64,000 bases of DNA from Streptomyces nymphaeiformis (GCF_014203895.1 NZ_JACHJY010000007.1:124001-188000), one strand, 5' to 3'. Numbered from the stretch's first letter, positions 24,901 through 34,337 are shown. The notes: generated by a model from the sequence alone, not told the origin. Numbers and translations: made by a program.

Positions 24901-25995
24901 ATGCGCGTGGCCGTGACCGGTGGCGGTGGTTTCCTTGGGTCACATCTCTGCGAAGCGCTCTTGCGGCGCGGTGACTCGGTGGTGTGCCTGGACGACTTCT
25001 CGACGGGCGATCCCGAGAACATCGCTCCGCTCCTCTCCCACCCGGGCTTCGCCTTCCAGCACGCCGACGTGAGCGTGTCGGCGGAGGTCGCCGGCCGCGT
25101 CGACGCCGTGGCCCATCTCGCGTCCCCCGCCTCGCCGCCCGACTACCTGCGCCGGCCGCTGGAGACCCTCAGGGTCGGCAGCCGCGGCACGGAGAACGCC
25201 CTGCGCCTCGCCCTGCGCCACGACGCGCGTTTCATTCTCGCGTCGACCAGCGAGATCTACGGCGATCCGCTGGTCCATCCGCAGGAGGAGGCGTACTGGG
25301 GCAACGTGAATTCCATCGGCCCGCGCAGCGTCTACGACGAAGCGAAACGTTACGCCGAGGCGGTCTCCGCGGCGTACCGCCGTACCCACGGCCTCAACGT
25401 CGGCATCGCGCGCATCTTCAACACCTACGGGCCGCGGATGCGCCCGCACGACGGGCGGGTGGTGTCCAGCTTCATCACCCAGGCCCTCACCGGTGAACCC
25501 CTGACGATCTACGGCGACGGCAAGCAGACCCGCAGCTTCTGTTACGTCGACGACCTGGTCCGCGGTCTCCTGGCGCTCCTCGACTCCTCCGAGATGGGCC
25601 CGTTCAACCTGGGCAACCCGGTCGAACGGACCGTCACCGAGCTCGCCGAGGCGGTCCTGGCCATGACCGGGTCGCCCTCCGAGGTGAAGCACCACCCGCT
25701 GCCGGTCGACGATCCGGTCCGCCGCCGTCCGGTGATCACCCGAGCCCGGGAGGTACTGGGCTGGGAGCCGGAGATCGACATCACCGAGGGCCTGCGCAGG
25801 ACCGTCGCGTACTTCGCCGCCCGGCCGGACCGGCTCGGCGCCTCGGCCGCGGCGATCCGCGGCGACCAGGACGAGACGGTGCCGCTGACCGCGGTGACCG
25901 GCGCCGCCACGGCGACGCAGACGATCCCCGGCCCGGCGGCCGAGACCACCGGTGCGACGCCCGCGACGGCCGGTCCGTCCGGCTCGGGCGGCTGA
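24901..25995 (+). CDS. UDP-glucuronate decarboxylase-like SDR (UDP-xylose synthase type)
   Basis: 364 residues. NAD-binding VTGGGGFLGSH (5-15); catalytic Tyr145-x3-Lys149 in SVYDEAKRYAEA. The strings HLASPASPPDY, STSEIYGDPLVHPQ and YWGNVNSIGPRS are diagnostic of the UXS/decarboxylase branch rather than a plain 4-epimerase. It would convert UDP-glucuronate (made by the Ugd encoded at 29129) to UDP-xylose. The last 45 residues are a low-complexity Thr/Ala/Pro tail not normal for the family. ATG 24901 follows GGAGAAACAC. Confidence 0.88.
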   Translation: MRVAVTGGGGFLGSHLCEALLRRGDSVVCLDDFSTGDPENIAPLLSHPGFAFQHADVSVSAEVAGRVDAVAHLASPASPPDYLRRPLETLRVGSRGTENALRLALRHDARFILASTSEIYGDPLVHPQEEAYWGNVNSIGPRSVYDEAKRYAEAVSAAYRRTHGLNVGIARIFNTYGPRMRPHDGRVVSSFITQALTGEPLTIYGDGKQTRSFCYVDDLVRGLLALLDSSEMGPFNLGNPVERTVTELAEAVLAMTGSPSEVKHHPLPVDDPVRRRPVITRAREVLGWEPEIDITEGLRRTVAYFAARPDRLGASAAAIRGDQDETVPLTAVTGAATATQTIPGPAAETTGATPATAGPSGSGG

Positions 25996-26124
25996 TCTGC
26001 GCGACGCCCGCGCCTCCCCCGCCGCACCGTCCAGGGGCCTCCCGCCCTTCCGCCGCCGGCTCTTTCCTCCCGCCTCCTCCGTATCCCACGGCCCGCTCAC
26101 GCACCGCCTGGAGAACTCGCTGCC

Positions 26125-28014
26125 ATGACGTCGTTGGAGCAAGGTCCCGCCCTCGCCACCGGGACCGTCCCGGATCCCCCACTCCTCTCCCCCGTCCCCG
26201 GCTCCCCGGAGGAATGGGAGGCGCTGGGTGCGGAGATCCGAACCCTGTCCGGCGGCTCCGTGGCCTCCATCGGCCCGGACGGCCCGGTCCTCGCCGGGCC
26301 GCCGCGCCGGCTCGACACGCTCCCGTCGAGCTTCGTACGCGCCTTCTCGCGCTTCGACCGCTTCCTCGTCGTCCTGCTGTCCCTCGGCTGGGTGGCCTGC
26401 CTGGTCTGGTTCTGGGCCTGGTGGCTCCAGCCGTCGCACCGCATCGGCTGGCTCGGCCTCGTCGTCAACAGCACCCTGCTGCTCTATCTGACCTACCTGC
26501 CGGTGCACTTCCTCGTCGCGCTGATCCGGATGCGCCGCTTCGATCCGGCCGTCGGCGTGCCGGCGCTCCACACCGCGTTCGTGGTCACCCGCGCCCCTTC
26601 CGAGAGCTGGGACATCGCCCGCACCACCCTGGAGGCGATGCTCGCCCAGGACTTCCCCTACTACTACGACGTGTGGCTGTGCGACGAGGACCCGACCGAG
26701 GAGATCCTCGACTGGTGCGAGGGCCACGGCGTCCACGTCTCCTGCCGGCGCGGCCGCGCCGACTACCACCGGGCCGAGTGGCCGCGTCGCACCCGCTGCA
26801 AGGAGGGCAACCTCGCCTTCTTCTACGACCACTGGGGATACGCCCATTACGACGTGGTCGCCCAGCTCGACTGCGACCACGTGCCCGGCCCCCGGTACCT
26901 CGCCGAGGTCGTGCGCCCCTTCGCCGACCCGGCCATCGGTTACGTCGCGGCTCCCAGCGTGTGCGACTCCAACGCCGCCGAGTCCTGGGCGGCCCGCGGC
27001 CGGCTGCAGCGCGAGGCCATGTTCCACGGGCCCGTGCAGCTGGGCCACTCGGCCGGTCTGGCGCCCGTGTGCATCGGCTCCCACTACGCCGTCCGCACCC
27101 AGGCCCTGCGGGACATCGGCGGCCTCGGACCCGAGCTCGCCGAGGACTTCTCGACCACGTTCCTGCTCAACTCGGCCGGCTGGCACGGCGCGTTCGCGAT
27201 CGACGCGGAGGCGCACGGCGAAGGACCGCTCACCTTCGGCGCGATGATCACGCAGGAGTTCCAGTGGTCCCGCAGCCTCGCGGTGATGCTCCTGGGGATG
27301 CTGCCCCGCCACCTCGGCCGGATGCCGCTCAAGCTGCGCGTGCGCTTCGCCACGGCGCTGATGTTCTACCCGCTGCTCGCCGCGGCCACCGTCATGGGCA
27401 TCGCGCTGCCGCCGATCGCCGCGATCACCGGCGTGCCCTGGATCAACGTCAACTACGGGGAGTTCCTGGCGCACTTCTGGAGCATGTCCGTCTGGCTGAT
27501 CCTGCTGACACTGCTCTGCCGCCGCCGCGGGCTGCTGCGCCCCCGGGACTCCGCCGTCCTCAGCTGGGAGATCTGGCTGTTCGGCCTGTCCCGTTGGCCC
27601 TACGTGGCCTGGGGCGTGCTCGCCGCGGTGCTGCAGAAGCTGCGGCCCCGTCAGATCACCTTCAAGGTCACCCCGAAGAAGCGCGACGGCCTGGAGCCGC
27701 TCCCGCTGCGCACCGTCGCCCCGTACCTGCTGATCACCACGGTCCTGTCGGGCTCGGCGCTCGTCGGCCAGTTCACCGGCCCCGCCGTGGGCTACGTCTT
27801 CCTCTGCCTGCTCGGCGCCGCCTCGTACGCCATGGTGACCCTCGCGATCGGCGTGCTGCACGTCAAGGAGACCGCCCGCGCCACCGGCGTCTCCGCCTTC
27901 CGGGCACTGCGCACGGCCGCGCTGCCGCTCTCCTGCGGCCTGCTGTGCGCGGTTCCCCTGGCGCTCGCGGTCTCCGTCTTCCCCACCTATCTCACCGGCT
28001 ACTACGCCTGGTGA
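26125..28014 (+). CDS. GT2 processive membrane beta-glycosyltransferase (cellulose-synthase-like)
   Basis: 629 residues. Cytosolic N-terminus of about 70 residues, two transmembrane helices (about 75-130), a GT-A domain (about 150-390), then four or more C-terminal helices. Catalytic elements: Asp in WLCDEDPTEE, D249-x-D251 in AQLDCDHVPG, ED in LAEDFSTTFLLNSAGWH, and QEFQW at 377-381 in the QxxRW position. Architecture fits a synthase that polymerises and exports a polysaccharide. No PilZ domain is seen. It sits 129 nt after the UXS-like gene in a run of UDP-sugar genes, which probably provide its substrates. Confidence 0.88.
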   Translation: MTSLEQGPALATGTVPDPPLLSPVPGSPEEWEALGAEIRTLSGGSVASIGPDGPVLAGPPRRLDTLPSSFVRAFSRFDRFLVVLLSLGWVACLVWFWAWWLQPSHRIGWLGLVVNSTLLLYLTYLPVHFLVALIRMRRFDPAVGVPALHTAFVVTRAPSESWDIARTTLEAMLAQDFPYYYDVWLCDEDPTEEILDWCEGHGVHVSCRRGRADYHRAEWPRRTRCKEGNLAFFYDHWGYAHYDVVAQLDCDHVPGPRYLAEVVRPFADPAIGYVAAPSVCDSNAAESWAARGRLQREAMFHGPVQLGHSAGLAPVCIGSHYAVRTQALRDIGGLGPELAEDFSTTFLLNSAGWHGAFAIDAEAHGEGPLTFGAMITQEFQWSRSLAVMLLGMLPRHLGRMPLKLRVRFATALMFYPLLAAATVMGIALPPIAAITGVPWINVNYGEFLAHFWSMSVWLILLTLLCRRRGLLRPRDSAVLSWEIWLFGLSRWPYVAWGVLAAVLQKLRPRQITFKVTPKKRDGLEPLPLRTVAPYLLITTVLSGSALVGQFTGPAVGYVFLCLLGAASYAMVTLAIGVLHVKETARATGVSAFRALRTAALPLSCGLLCAVPLALAVSVFPTYLTGYYAW

Positions 28015-28019
28015 CGACC

Positions 28020-28042
28020 CGGCCGGCCCGCACGGCCGGCCG
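28020..28042 (+). terminator. Strong GC hairpin immediately before galE
   Basis: CGGCCGGCC and GGCCGGCCG form a 9-bp stem with a 5-nt loop, starting 5 nt after the synthase stop and ending 16 nt before the galE start. It may act as a partial terminator, an RNA-processing stop that lowers galE expression, or a translation-control hairpin. Confidence 0.45.
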
Positions 28043-28058
28043 AGAAATGAGGTTCCCC

Positions 28059-29081
28059 GTGCCCCGTACGGTCCTTGTCACCGGCGGCGCCGGTTTCATC
28101 GGCAGCCACACCTGCGTCGAGCTGCTCGCGTCCGGCCACGAGGTCGTCGTCCTCGACGACCACTCCAACAGCTCCCCCGAGGCCCTCGAACGCGTCGCCA
28201 AGATCGCGGGCCGCCCGATCGCGGCGGCCCATGTCGGGGACGTACGCGACCGCCGGGCCCTGGACGCCGTCTTCACCGCGCACCCGATCGACGCGGTGAT
28301 CCACTTCGCCGCGAAGAAGGCCGTCGGCGAGTCGGTGCAGATCCCGCTCACGTACTACGACATCAACGTCGGCGGCACCACGGCCCTGATCGCGGCCATG
28401 CACGACCACGGGGTGCACCGGCTGGTGTTCTCGTCGTCCTGCTCGGTCTACGGCGACACGACGACCGTCCCGCTGACCGAGGCGTCCCCGGCCGCGCCGA
28501 CGAACCCGTACGCCACCGGCAAATGGACCTGCGAGCGGATCCTGGCGGACGTCTGCCGGCACGTGCCCGAGCTGCGGGTCCTGGCCCTGCGGTACTTCAA
28601 CCCGGCCGGTGCCCACCCCACCGGGCTGCTCGGCGAGGACCCGCACGGCGTGCCCGGCAACATCATGCCGTACCTCACCCAGATCGCCGTGGGCCGCCGG
28701 GAGGAGCTGAGCGTCTTCGGCGACGACTACCCGACGCCCGACGGCACCGGGATCCGCGACTACATCCACGTCGTCGACGTCGCCGAGGGGCACCGCGTGG
28801 CCCTCGACCACATCGACGACGAACCCGGCATGCGGATCCTCAACCTCGGTACCGGGCGCGGCGCGTCGGTCCTGGAACTCGTGCGCGCTTTCCAGGAGGT
28901 GTCCGGCCGGACGATCCCGTACCGCGTCACCGGGCGCCGCCCCGGCGACGTCGCGGAGCTCGTCGCCGATCCCTCGAAGGTCGCCGCGGCCTGGGGCTGG
29001 ACCGCCCGCCACGACCTGACCGCGATGTGCCGCGACGCCTGGAACTTCCAGCAGCAGAACCCGTACGGCTACGCCCCCTGA
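28059..29081 (+). CDS. galE: UDP-glucose 4-epimerase
   Basis: 340 residues, the normal GalE length. NAD site TVLVTGGAGFIGSHT; SSSCSVYGD; catalytic YxxxK as YATGK in APTNPYATGKWTCERIL; LRYFNPAGAHPTG and GTGIRDYIHVVDVAEGH are GalE signatures. GTG at 28059 is preferred because TGAGG lies 6 nt upstream; an in-frame ATG at 28047 would add four residues. Interconverts UDP-glucose and UDP-galactose. Lies between the GT2 synthase and ugd on the same strand, so it probably supplies UDP-galactose for the polymer. Confidence 0.93.
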   Translation: MPRTVLVTGGAGFIGSHTCVELLASGHEVVVLDDHSNSSPEALERVAKIAGRPIAAAHVGDVRDRRALDAVFTAHPIDAVIHFAAKKAVGESVQIPLTYYDINVGGTTALIAAMHDHGVHRLVFSSSCSVYGDTTTVPLTEASPAAPTNPYATGKWTCERILADVCRHVPELRVLALRYFNPAGAHPTGLLGEDPHGVPGNIMPYLTQIAVGRREELSVFGDDYPTPDGTGIRDYIHVVDVAEGHRVALDHIDDEPGMRILNLGTGRGASVLELVRAFQEVSGRTIPYRVTGRRPGDVAELVADPSKVAAAWGWTARHDLTAMCRDAWNFQQQNPYGYAP

Positions 29082-29128
29082 TCCTCCCCTCCCCCTCACC
29101 TCCCCACGCGCAGACAGGAGCACAACGC

Positions 29129-30613
29129 ATGCGGTTGACCGTCATCGGTACGGGATATCTGGGAGCCGTGCACGCCGCTTGCATGGCCGAGATCGGACAC
29201 GACGTCCTCGGGGTGGACGTCGACCCCGAGAAGGTGGCCGACCTCGCCGAAGGCCGGCCCCCCTTCTACGAGCCGGGATTCGAGGACGTCCTGACCCGGG
29301 CGCTCGACTCCGGCCGGCTGCGCTTCACCACCGATCTGCGGGAGGCGGCGGCGCACGGCGAGGTCCACTTCATCTGCGTCGGCACCCCGCAGCGGGCCGG
29401 CTCCCGGGCCGCCGACCTGCGGTACGTGGACGCCGTCGTCGACGGGCTGGCCCCGAACCTGTCCGCGCCCTGTCTGCTCGTCGGCAAGTCCACGGTCCCC
29501 GTGGGCACGACCGCCCGGCTGGCCGCCCGCGTCGCGCGGCTCGCGCCTCCGGGCGCGCGCGTGGAGCTCGCCTGGAACCCCGAGTTCCTGCGCGAGGGCT
29601 TCGCCGTCGACGACACGCTGCGGCCGGACCGGATCGTCACCGGTGTGACCGGCAAGGCGGCGGACGAGACGCTGCGCCGCGTGTACGCCCCGATGCTGGC
29701 GGCGGGCGTCCCGTACCTCGTCACCGACCCGAACACGGCGGAGCTGGTCAAGTCCGCGGCCAACGCCTTCCTGGCCACGAAGATCTCCTTCATCAACGCG
29801 ATGGCCGAGGTCTGCGACGCCACCGGCGCGGACGTCGCCACCCTCGCCGACGCGATCGGCCACGACACCCGGATCGGCCGGCAGTTCCTGAACGCGGGGC
29901 TCGGCTTCGGCGGCGGCTGCTTGCCCAAGGACATCCGGGCGTTCACCGCCCGCGCCCAGGAGCTCGGCGTCGGACCCGCGGTGGCGTTCCTCGGCCAGGT
30001 CGACGAGATCAACCAGCGGCAGCGGAGCCGGACCGTCGCGCTCGCCGGGCGACTGCTCGGCGGCGACCTCACGGGCCGGCGGGTCACGGTGCTGGGCGCC
30101 ACGTTCAAGCCGAACAGCGACGACGTACGGGACTCGCCGGCGCTGGCCGTCGCGGTGGAGCTGCACCGGCAGGGCGCGCGGGTCCGGGTCCACGACCCCG
30201 AGGGCGCGGCGAAGGCCGTGCTCGCTCATCCGGAACTGCGCTGCGGAGCGGATCTGCTGACGGCGTGCCAGGGCGCCGAGCTCGTGCTGCACCTCACCGA
30301 GTGGAGCGAGTACCGCGAGCTGGATCCGGTCAAGCTGGCCCGCGTGGTCCGTACCCCGCTGCTGATCGACGGGCGCAACGCGCTCCCGCACGACGCGTGG
30401 CGCGCGGCCGGCTGGACCGTGAAGGCGCTGGGCCGTCCGGCACCGCCGCCGGAGGGGCCGGGGCAGGCCGGCGACCGGGCCGTGGAGGCCCTGCGCACCC
30501 TCATCGCGTCCCCGGCGGCGTCCGCTGCGCAGGTGTCCGGAGTGCCGTCCCCCGCGCTTCCCGTCAGCCCGGTCAGCCCGGTGGGCGGCGTCAGCCCCGT
30601 CAGCGGGACGTAG
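29129..30613 (+). CDS. ugd: UDP-glucose 6-dehydrogenase
   Basis: 494 residues. N-terminal NAD domain starts LTVIGTGYLGAVHAACMAE. Central Lys/Asn helices are in NTAELVKSAANAFLATKISF. Catalytic Cys264 is in GFGGGCLPKD, and the C-terminal UDP-binding domain contains GATFKPNSDDVRDSPA. Oxidises UDP-glucose to UDP-glucuronate, the substrate of the UXS-like enzyme at 24901. The last 60 residues are an unusual Ala/Pro/Ser tail with repeated Val-Ser-Pro units (about 30555-30605). AGGAG precedes ATG 29129. Ends at a very strong terminator. Confidence 0.93.
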   Translation: MRLTVIGTGYLGAVHAACMAEIGHDVLGVDVDPEKVADLAEGRPPFYEPGFEDVLTRALDSGRLRFTTDLREAAAHGEVHFICVGTPQRAGSRAADLRYVDAVVDGLAPNLSAPCLLVGKSTVPVGTTARLAARVARLAPPGARVELAWNPEFLREGFAVDDTLRPDRIVTGVTGKAADETLRRVYAPMLAAGVPYLVTDPNTAELVKSAANAFLATKISFINAMAEVCDATGADVATLADAIGHDTRIGRQFLNAGLGFGGGCLPKDIRAFTARAQELGVGPAVAFLGQVDEINQRQRSRTVALAGRLLGGDLTGRRVTVLGATFKPNSDDVRDSPALAVAVELHRQGARVRVHDPEGAAKAVLAHPELRCGADLLTACQGAELVLHLTEWSEYRELDPVKLARVVRTPLLIDGRNALPHDAWRAAGWTVKALGRPAPPPEGPGQAGDRAVEALRTLIASPAASAAQVSGVPSPALPVSPVSPVGGVSPVSGT

Positions 30614-30630
30614 CGAGCCGGCGGTGACCA

Positions 30631-30674
30631 GCGGCGCTGCCCGGACCGGTCTCGACCGGTCCGGGCAGCGCCGC
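30631..30674. terminator. Bidirectional terminator, 20-bp perfect stem
   Basis: Positions 30631-30650 and 30655-30674 are exact inverted complements around a CTCG loop. The hairpin lies between convergent ugd (stop 30613) and the beta-helix lipoprotein gene (stop 30692). Confidence 0.9.
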
Positions 30675-30691
30675 ACAGTACCGGGGCCGGC

Positions 30692-32386
30692 TCAGTCAGT
30701 GGCCCCGGGCTGGACGGCCCCGACCACCGGAGTCCGCGGAACCGGGTGGCCGAAGTAGTCGACGGGACCCGGGTCGATGCCGAGGGCCCACGGATCCACG
30801 CCGAGGGGCACCAGGCCCTCGCAGCGGGGAGCCAGGTTCTCCGGACCGGCGGCGCCGTCCGTGACCGGCGCGGCCAGGCCGCTCAGACACGGGTCGTCGC
30901 TGAGGCCGGTCGGACCGCCGTCCAGCGTCTCCTGGCCGGACGCGACGCGCCAGCCGTCCAGGGACGTGTAGCGGTGCACGCCCCACTCCAGGGCCCAGTC
31001 GCCGGTGCTGTAGTAGTCGTTGCCCGCGAGCCTGACGGTGCTCTGGTCGTACGCCGACTGGGTGTCGATCAGGGGGCCGCCGTCGGTCGCGAAGACGTTG
31101 TTGGCGACGCGCACGCCGGTCATGCCGTCGCGCAGCCGCAGGGCCGGGGGCCGGATGCCCGCGGCCGCCGCGGAGGCGAGGCCCTCGGTGCGCATCACGA
31201 CCGTGTTGTGGTGGATGTCCAGGTTCTTCATGCGGGTGCCGTAGGCGACGATGCCGCCGTACTCGGGCAGCTTCCTGGCGTCGTCCCAGCTCATGTTGAA
31301 GCGGACGACGTTGTCGTGGTGGGCGCCGGTCGGCTGACCCGAGTAGACGAGGAAGCCGGGACCGTCGTTGCCATAGGCGAGGTTGTACTGCATGACGGAG
31401 GAGGACACGTTGTTGTCGAGGCCGAACCCGCCGCCGTCGACGCGTGATCCGGTGCGGTTGCGGTACGACTTGTTGTGCTCCAGGACGACGCGGGAGGAGT
31501 CGTAGACCCAGATGCCCTCGGGGCCCTCCTCGGCGTCGGTGGCGGACCTCGTGCCGTTGTCGTGGGCCACCGAGCCCACCACCTTCGCGTCCAGCACGCT
31601 GCCGAGCGAGATGCCGCTGCCGGTGTTGCGCTGGTCGCTCTCGGGATCGCCGGTGTTGGCGTACGCCTCGACGCCTTCGATCCTGAGTCCGGAGTGCGCG
31701 TAGGCGGGGTGCGCGGCCGGGAACTCGGGTCCGTAGACGACGAGTCCGGTCTCGAGGTTGTCGTGCACGGAGACGTCGGCGATCCGTACGTCGCCGAAGC
31801 CGGCGCGCGCCTCGCCCTCGGCGCCGACGCTGATCCCGTTCTGGAATCCGCTCGCCTCCACGTTCGCGATCCTGACGTGGCTGAGCCGGCGGGTGCCCGG
31901 CAGGTTGTTGCGCAGCGCGATGCCGACGCCCTCGCGCCGTGACTTCCGGTCGCCGACGAGGGCGATGCCCCTCACCTCCACGCCGGCGGTGTCGCGCACG
32001 GTGATGCCCGACGTCCCGCGTGGGGCGATCGTCGCGCGCCCGGAGCCGTACGACTCGATCACGACCGGCTTCGTCGCGCTGCCCGCCTCGTCCTCGTCCA
32101 AAGTGATGCTGCCGGCGAACCGCTCGCCGCCCTTGAGCCGGAGACGGTCGCCCGGCTGGAACCGCACGGTGTTCGCGTGGTCGAGGGTCCGCCACGCCGC
32201 CGCCGGCGACATGCCGTCGTTCTTGTCGTCCCCGTCGCGGCTCACGTAGAACGTGAAGGGACCGCCCGTGGCGGGGCGGGCCGGCCGGTAGACACCGGGC
32301 ACGTCGCACCCCGTCAGCAGCAGAAGCACCACGGCCGAGACTCCGGCGGCGGCCCTCAACCTCCGACTTCGGTTCTCCGCCTTCAC
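30692..32386 (-). CDS. Secreted right-handed beta-helix lipoprotein
   Basis: 564 residues. Lipoprotein signal with Cys27 in VVLLLLTGC. After FYVSRDGDDKNDGMSPAAAW (a pectate-lyase-like N-cap) come many parallel beta-helix turns rich in G-x-x-x-x-N patterns such as GIALRNN, NGISVG, GSGISLG, GFGLDNNVSSS, DIHHNTVVMR. Such folds are polysaccharide lyases, epimerases or binding modules. No EC class can be assigned. GTG 32384-32386 is supported by AAAGGAG five nt upstream. Being convergent with the polysaccharide genes suggests it acts on or binds the secreted polymer; this is inference. Confidence 0.83.
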   Translation of the reverse strand: MKAENRSRRLRAAAGVSAVVLLLLTGCDVPGVYRPARPATGGPFTFYVSRDGDDKNDGMSPAAAWRTLDHANTVRFQPGDRLRLKGGERFAGSITLDEDEAGSATKPVVIESYGSGRATIAPRGTSGITVRDTAGVEVRGIALVGDRKSRREGVGIALRNNLPGTRRLSHVRIANVEASGFQNGISVGAEGEARAGFGDVRIADVSVHDNLETGLVVYGPEFPAAHPAYAHSGLRIEGVEAYANTGDPESDQRNTGSGISLGSVLDAKVVGSVAHDNGTRSATDAEEGPEGIWVYDSSRVVLEHNKSYRNRTGSRVDGGGFGLDNNVSSSVMQYNLAYGNDGPGFLVYSGQPTGAHHDNVVRFNMSWDDARKLPEYGGIVAYGTRMKNLDIHHNTVVMRTEGLASAAAAGIRPPALRLRDGMTGVRVANNVFATDGGPLIDTQSAYDQSTVRLAGNDYYSTGDWALEWGVHRYTSLDGWRVASGQETLDGGPTGLSDDPCLSGLAAPVTDGAAGPENLAPRCEGLVPLGVDPWALGIDPGPVDYFGHPVPRTPVVGAVQPGATD

Positions 32387-32675
32387 GCACACTCCTTTAT
32401 GACCTGTTTTCGCACGACATACCCCCATGCGCGAACAGAGTGCCAGAAGGCGGACGCGCGAAACGCCGGGGGCGCGCCGGGCGAGCGCGCGGTCGGCACG
32501 GAAGACGAGGCGTCCGGCGCGCACCGCGCCACGCCGACCACCCCCGGGCCGGATTCGCCTGCAGCCAGCGCCATCCAGAGCACACCGGATACCTGCGGTT
32601 GCACTTATGGCGCGTCTGCAATTATTGTTGAGGCACGCAAAGAGCTCACTCAAGCAATTACGGAAGGGCTGAGCC
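32387..32675. other. 289-nt divergent promoter region
   Basis: Separates the beta-helix gene (minus) and the MFS gene (plus). The left half is ordinary GC-rich DNA apart from TTTATGACCTGTTTTCG next to the lipoprotein start. The right half has an AT-rich segment around 32600-32665 with CAATTATTGTTGAG and CTCAAGCAATTAC as an imperfect inverted repeat, a plausible operator for the MFS operon. No coding sequence recognised. Confidence 0.45.
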
Positions 32676-33875
32676 ATGCCGCTCGCACTCCTCGCCCTGG
32701 CTGTCGGCGCCTTCGGCATCGGCACGACGGAATTCGTCATCATGGGCCTGCTGCCCGACATCGCCGCCGAGTACGGCGTCACCATCCCCACCGCCGGCCT
32801 GCTGGTCACCGGCTACGCCCTCGGCGTCGTCATCGGCGCGCCCCTGCTGACCGTCCTCGGCAACAAGGTGAGCCGCAAGCGGATGCTCATGCTGCTGATG
32901 GGCCTGTTCGTGCTCGGCAACCTGCTCTCCGCCGTCGCCCCGAACTTCGGCCTGATGCTGACCGGCCGCGTGGTCGCCTCGCTCGCCCACGGCTCGTTCT
33001 TCGGCATCGGCTCCGTCGTCGCCGCCGAGCTGGTCGCGCCGAACAAGAAGGCCGGCGCCATCGCCACCATGTTCACCGGTCTGACCATCGCCAACATCGT
33101 CGGCGTGCCGCTCGGCACCTTCATCGGACAGACGGTCGGATGGCGCACCACCTTCGCCATCGTCTCCGTGCTCGGCGTGATCGGCCTGTTCGGCATCGCG
33201 AAGCTCGTCCCCGCCATGCCCCGCCCCGAGGGCGCCCGCCTGCGTGGCGAGCTGTCCGCCTTCCGGAACCCGCAGGTCCTGCTCGCGATGGCGATGACCG
33301 TGCTCGGCTTCGGCGGCGTCTTCGCCGCGATCACCTACATCGCGCCGATGATGACCGAGGTCGCCGGCTACTCCGAGGGCGCCGTCACCTGGCTCCTGGT
33401 CCTCTTCGGCGTCGGCATGTTCCTGGGCAACCTGCTCGGCGGCCGGTTCGCCGACCGCGCCCTGATGCCCCTGCTGTACACCACCCTCGGCGGTCTCGCG
33501 GTCGTCCTCGCCCTGTTCACCGTGGTCGCCCACGACAAGATCCTGGCCGCGATCGCCATCCTCCTCGTCGGAGCGCTCGGCTTCGCCACCGTGCCCCCGC
33601 TGCAGAAGCGCGTCCTCGACCAGGCCCACGGCGCACCCACCCTGGCGTCCGCCGTCAACATCGGCGCCTTCAACCTCGGCAACGCCCTCGCCGCCTGGCT
33701 CGGCGGACTCGTCATCGCCGCCGGCCTCGGCTACACCGCCCCGAACTGGGTCGGCGCCGCTCTCGCCGCCGCCGCCCTGGGCCTCGCCTTCTGGTCCGCG
33801 GCCCTGGAGCGCCGTACCCCCGCGGTCGAGGCGTCCACCGCCGGCGCTCCGGTCCCGGCCCCCGTACACCACTGA
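32676..33875 (+). CDS. MFS efflux transporter, DHA1/Cmx-AraJ group
   Basis: 399 residues with 12 predicted helices. It begins LALLALAVGAFGIGTTEFVI, which matches the start of the chloramphenicol-efflux/AraJ-type DHA1 subgroup, and VLGNKVSRKRMLMLLM is the loop 2-3 motif. A proton-driven drug or sugar exporter is likely; the substrate is unknown. ATG 32676 follows GGAAGGG. First gene of a four-gene operon with the GlcG/HbpS-like, SnoaL-like and aldo/keto reductase genes; the gap to the next gene is 39 nt. Confidence 0.88.
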   Translation: MPLALLALAVGAFGIGTTEFVIMGLLPDIAAEYGVTIPTAGLLVTGYALGVVIGAPLLTVLGNKVSRKRMLMLLMGLFVLGNLLSAVAPNFGLMLTGRVVASLAHGSFFGIGSVVAAELVAPNKKAGAIATMFTGLTIANIVGVPLGTFIGQTVGWRTTFAIVSVLGVIGLFGIAKLVPAMPRPEGARLRGELSAFRNPQVLLAMAMTVLGFGGVFAAITYIAPMMTEVAGYSEGAVTWLLVLFGVGMFLGNLLGGRFADRALMPLLYTTLGGLAVVLALFTVVAHDKILAAIAILLVGALGFATVPPLQKRVLDQAHGAPTLASAVNIGAFNLGNALAAWLGGLVIAAGLGYTAPNWVGAALAAAALGLAFWSAALERRTPAVEASTAGAPVPAPVHH

Positions 33876-33914
33876 CCCCCACTCCCCCTCCCCCTCACTT
33901 CCAGGAGAAGCGCC

Positions 33915-34337
33915 ATGAGCACCGCCGCCGTCACCCCGCTGAGCACCACCGACGCCGAGACCCTGATCTCCGCCGCCCGCCGCGCCGCCGAGGCCGCCGG
34001 GGTCACCGTCAGCGTCACCGTCCTGGACGCGGGCGGGCACCTGCTGGCCTTCCGCCGGGACGACCGCGCGGTCCTGATCTCGGGCGAGACCAGCACCCGC
34101 AAGGCGTACACCGCGCTCCAGCTCGACGCCCCGACCGCCGACCTGGTCGACCTCGTCAAGCCCGACGGCCCGTTCCACTCGCTGCCCACCGCGCTCGACC
34201 GGCCGCTGCTGTTCATCGCCGGCGGCATCCCGGTCCACCGCGACGGCCGGCTGATCGGCGCCATCGGCGTGGGCGGCGGCGCGCCCGAGCAGGACCACGG
34301 CTTCGCCACCGCCGCACTCGAGGAGCTCTCCCGATGA
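33915..34337 (+). CDS. GlcG/HbpS-like haem-degrading family protein
   Basis: 140 residues. The family core is present: SVTVLDAGGHLLAFRRDD, STRKAYTALQL, and FIAGGIPVHRDGRLIGAIGVGGG followed by DHGFATAALEEL. HbpS of Streptomyces is a secreted haem-binding redox sensor. This copy lacks a signal peptide, so it is cytosolic and closer to GlcG-type accessory proteins. It overlaps the next gene by 4 nt (ATGA, 34334-34337). The function in this operon is unknown. Confidence 0.87.
   Translation: MSTAAVTPLSTTDAETLISAARRAAEAAGVTVSVTVLDAGGHLLAFRRDDRAVLISGETSTRKAYTALQLDAPTADLVDLVKPDGPFHSLPTALDRPLLFIAGGIPVHRDGRLIGAIGVGGGAPEQDHGFATAALEELSR

Noticed and set aside
24940..27861. A 973-codon minus-strand frame opposite the UXS-like and GT2 genes
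   Set aside because: Antisense shadow; composition rich in His/Gln/Arg/Gly without hydrophobic cores, while the plus-strand genes have complete motifs.
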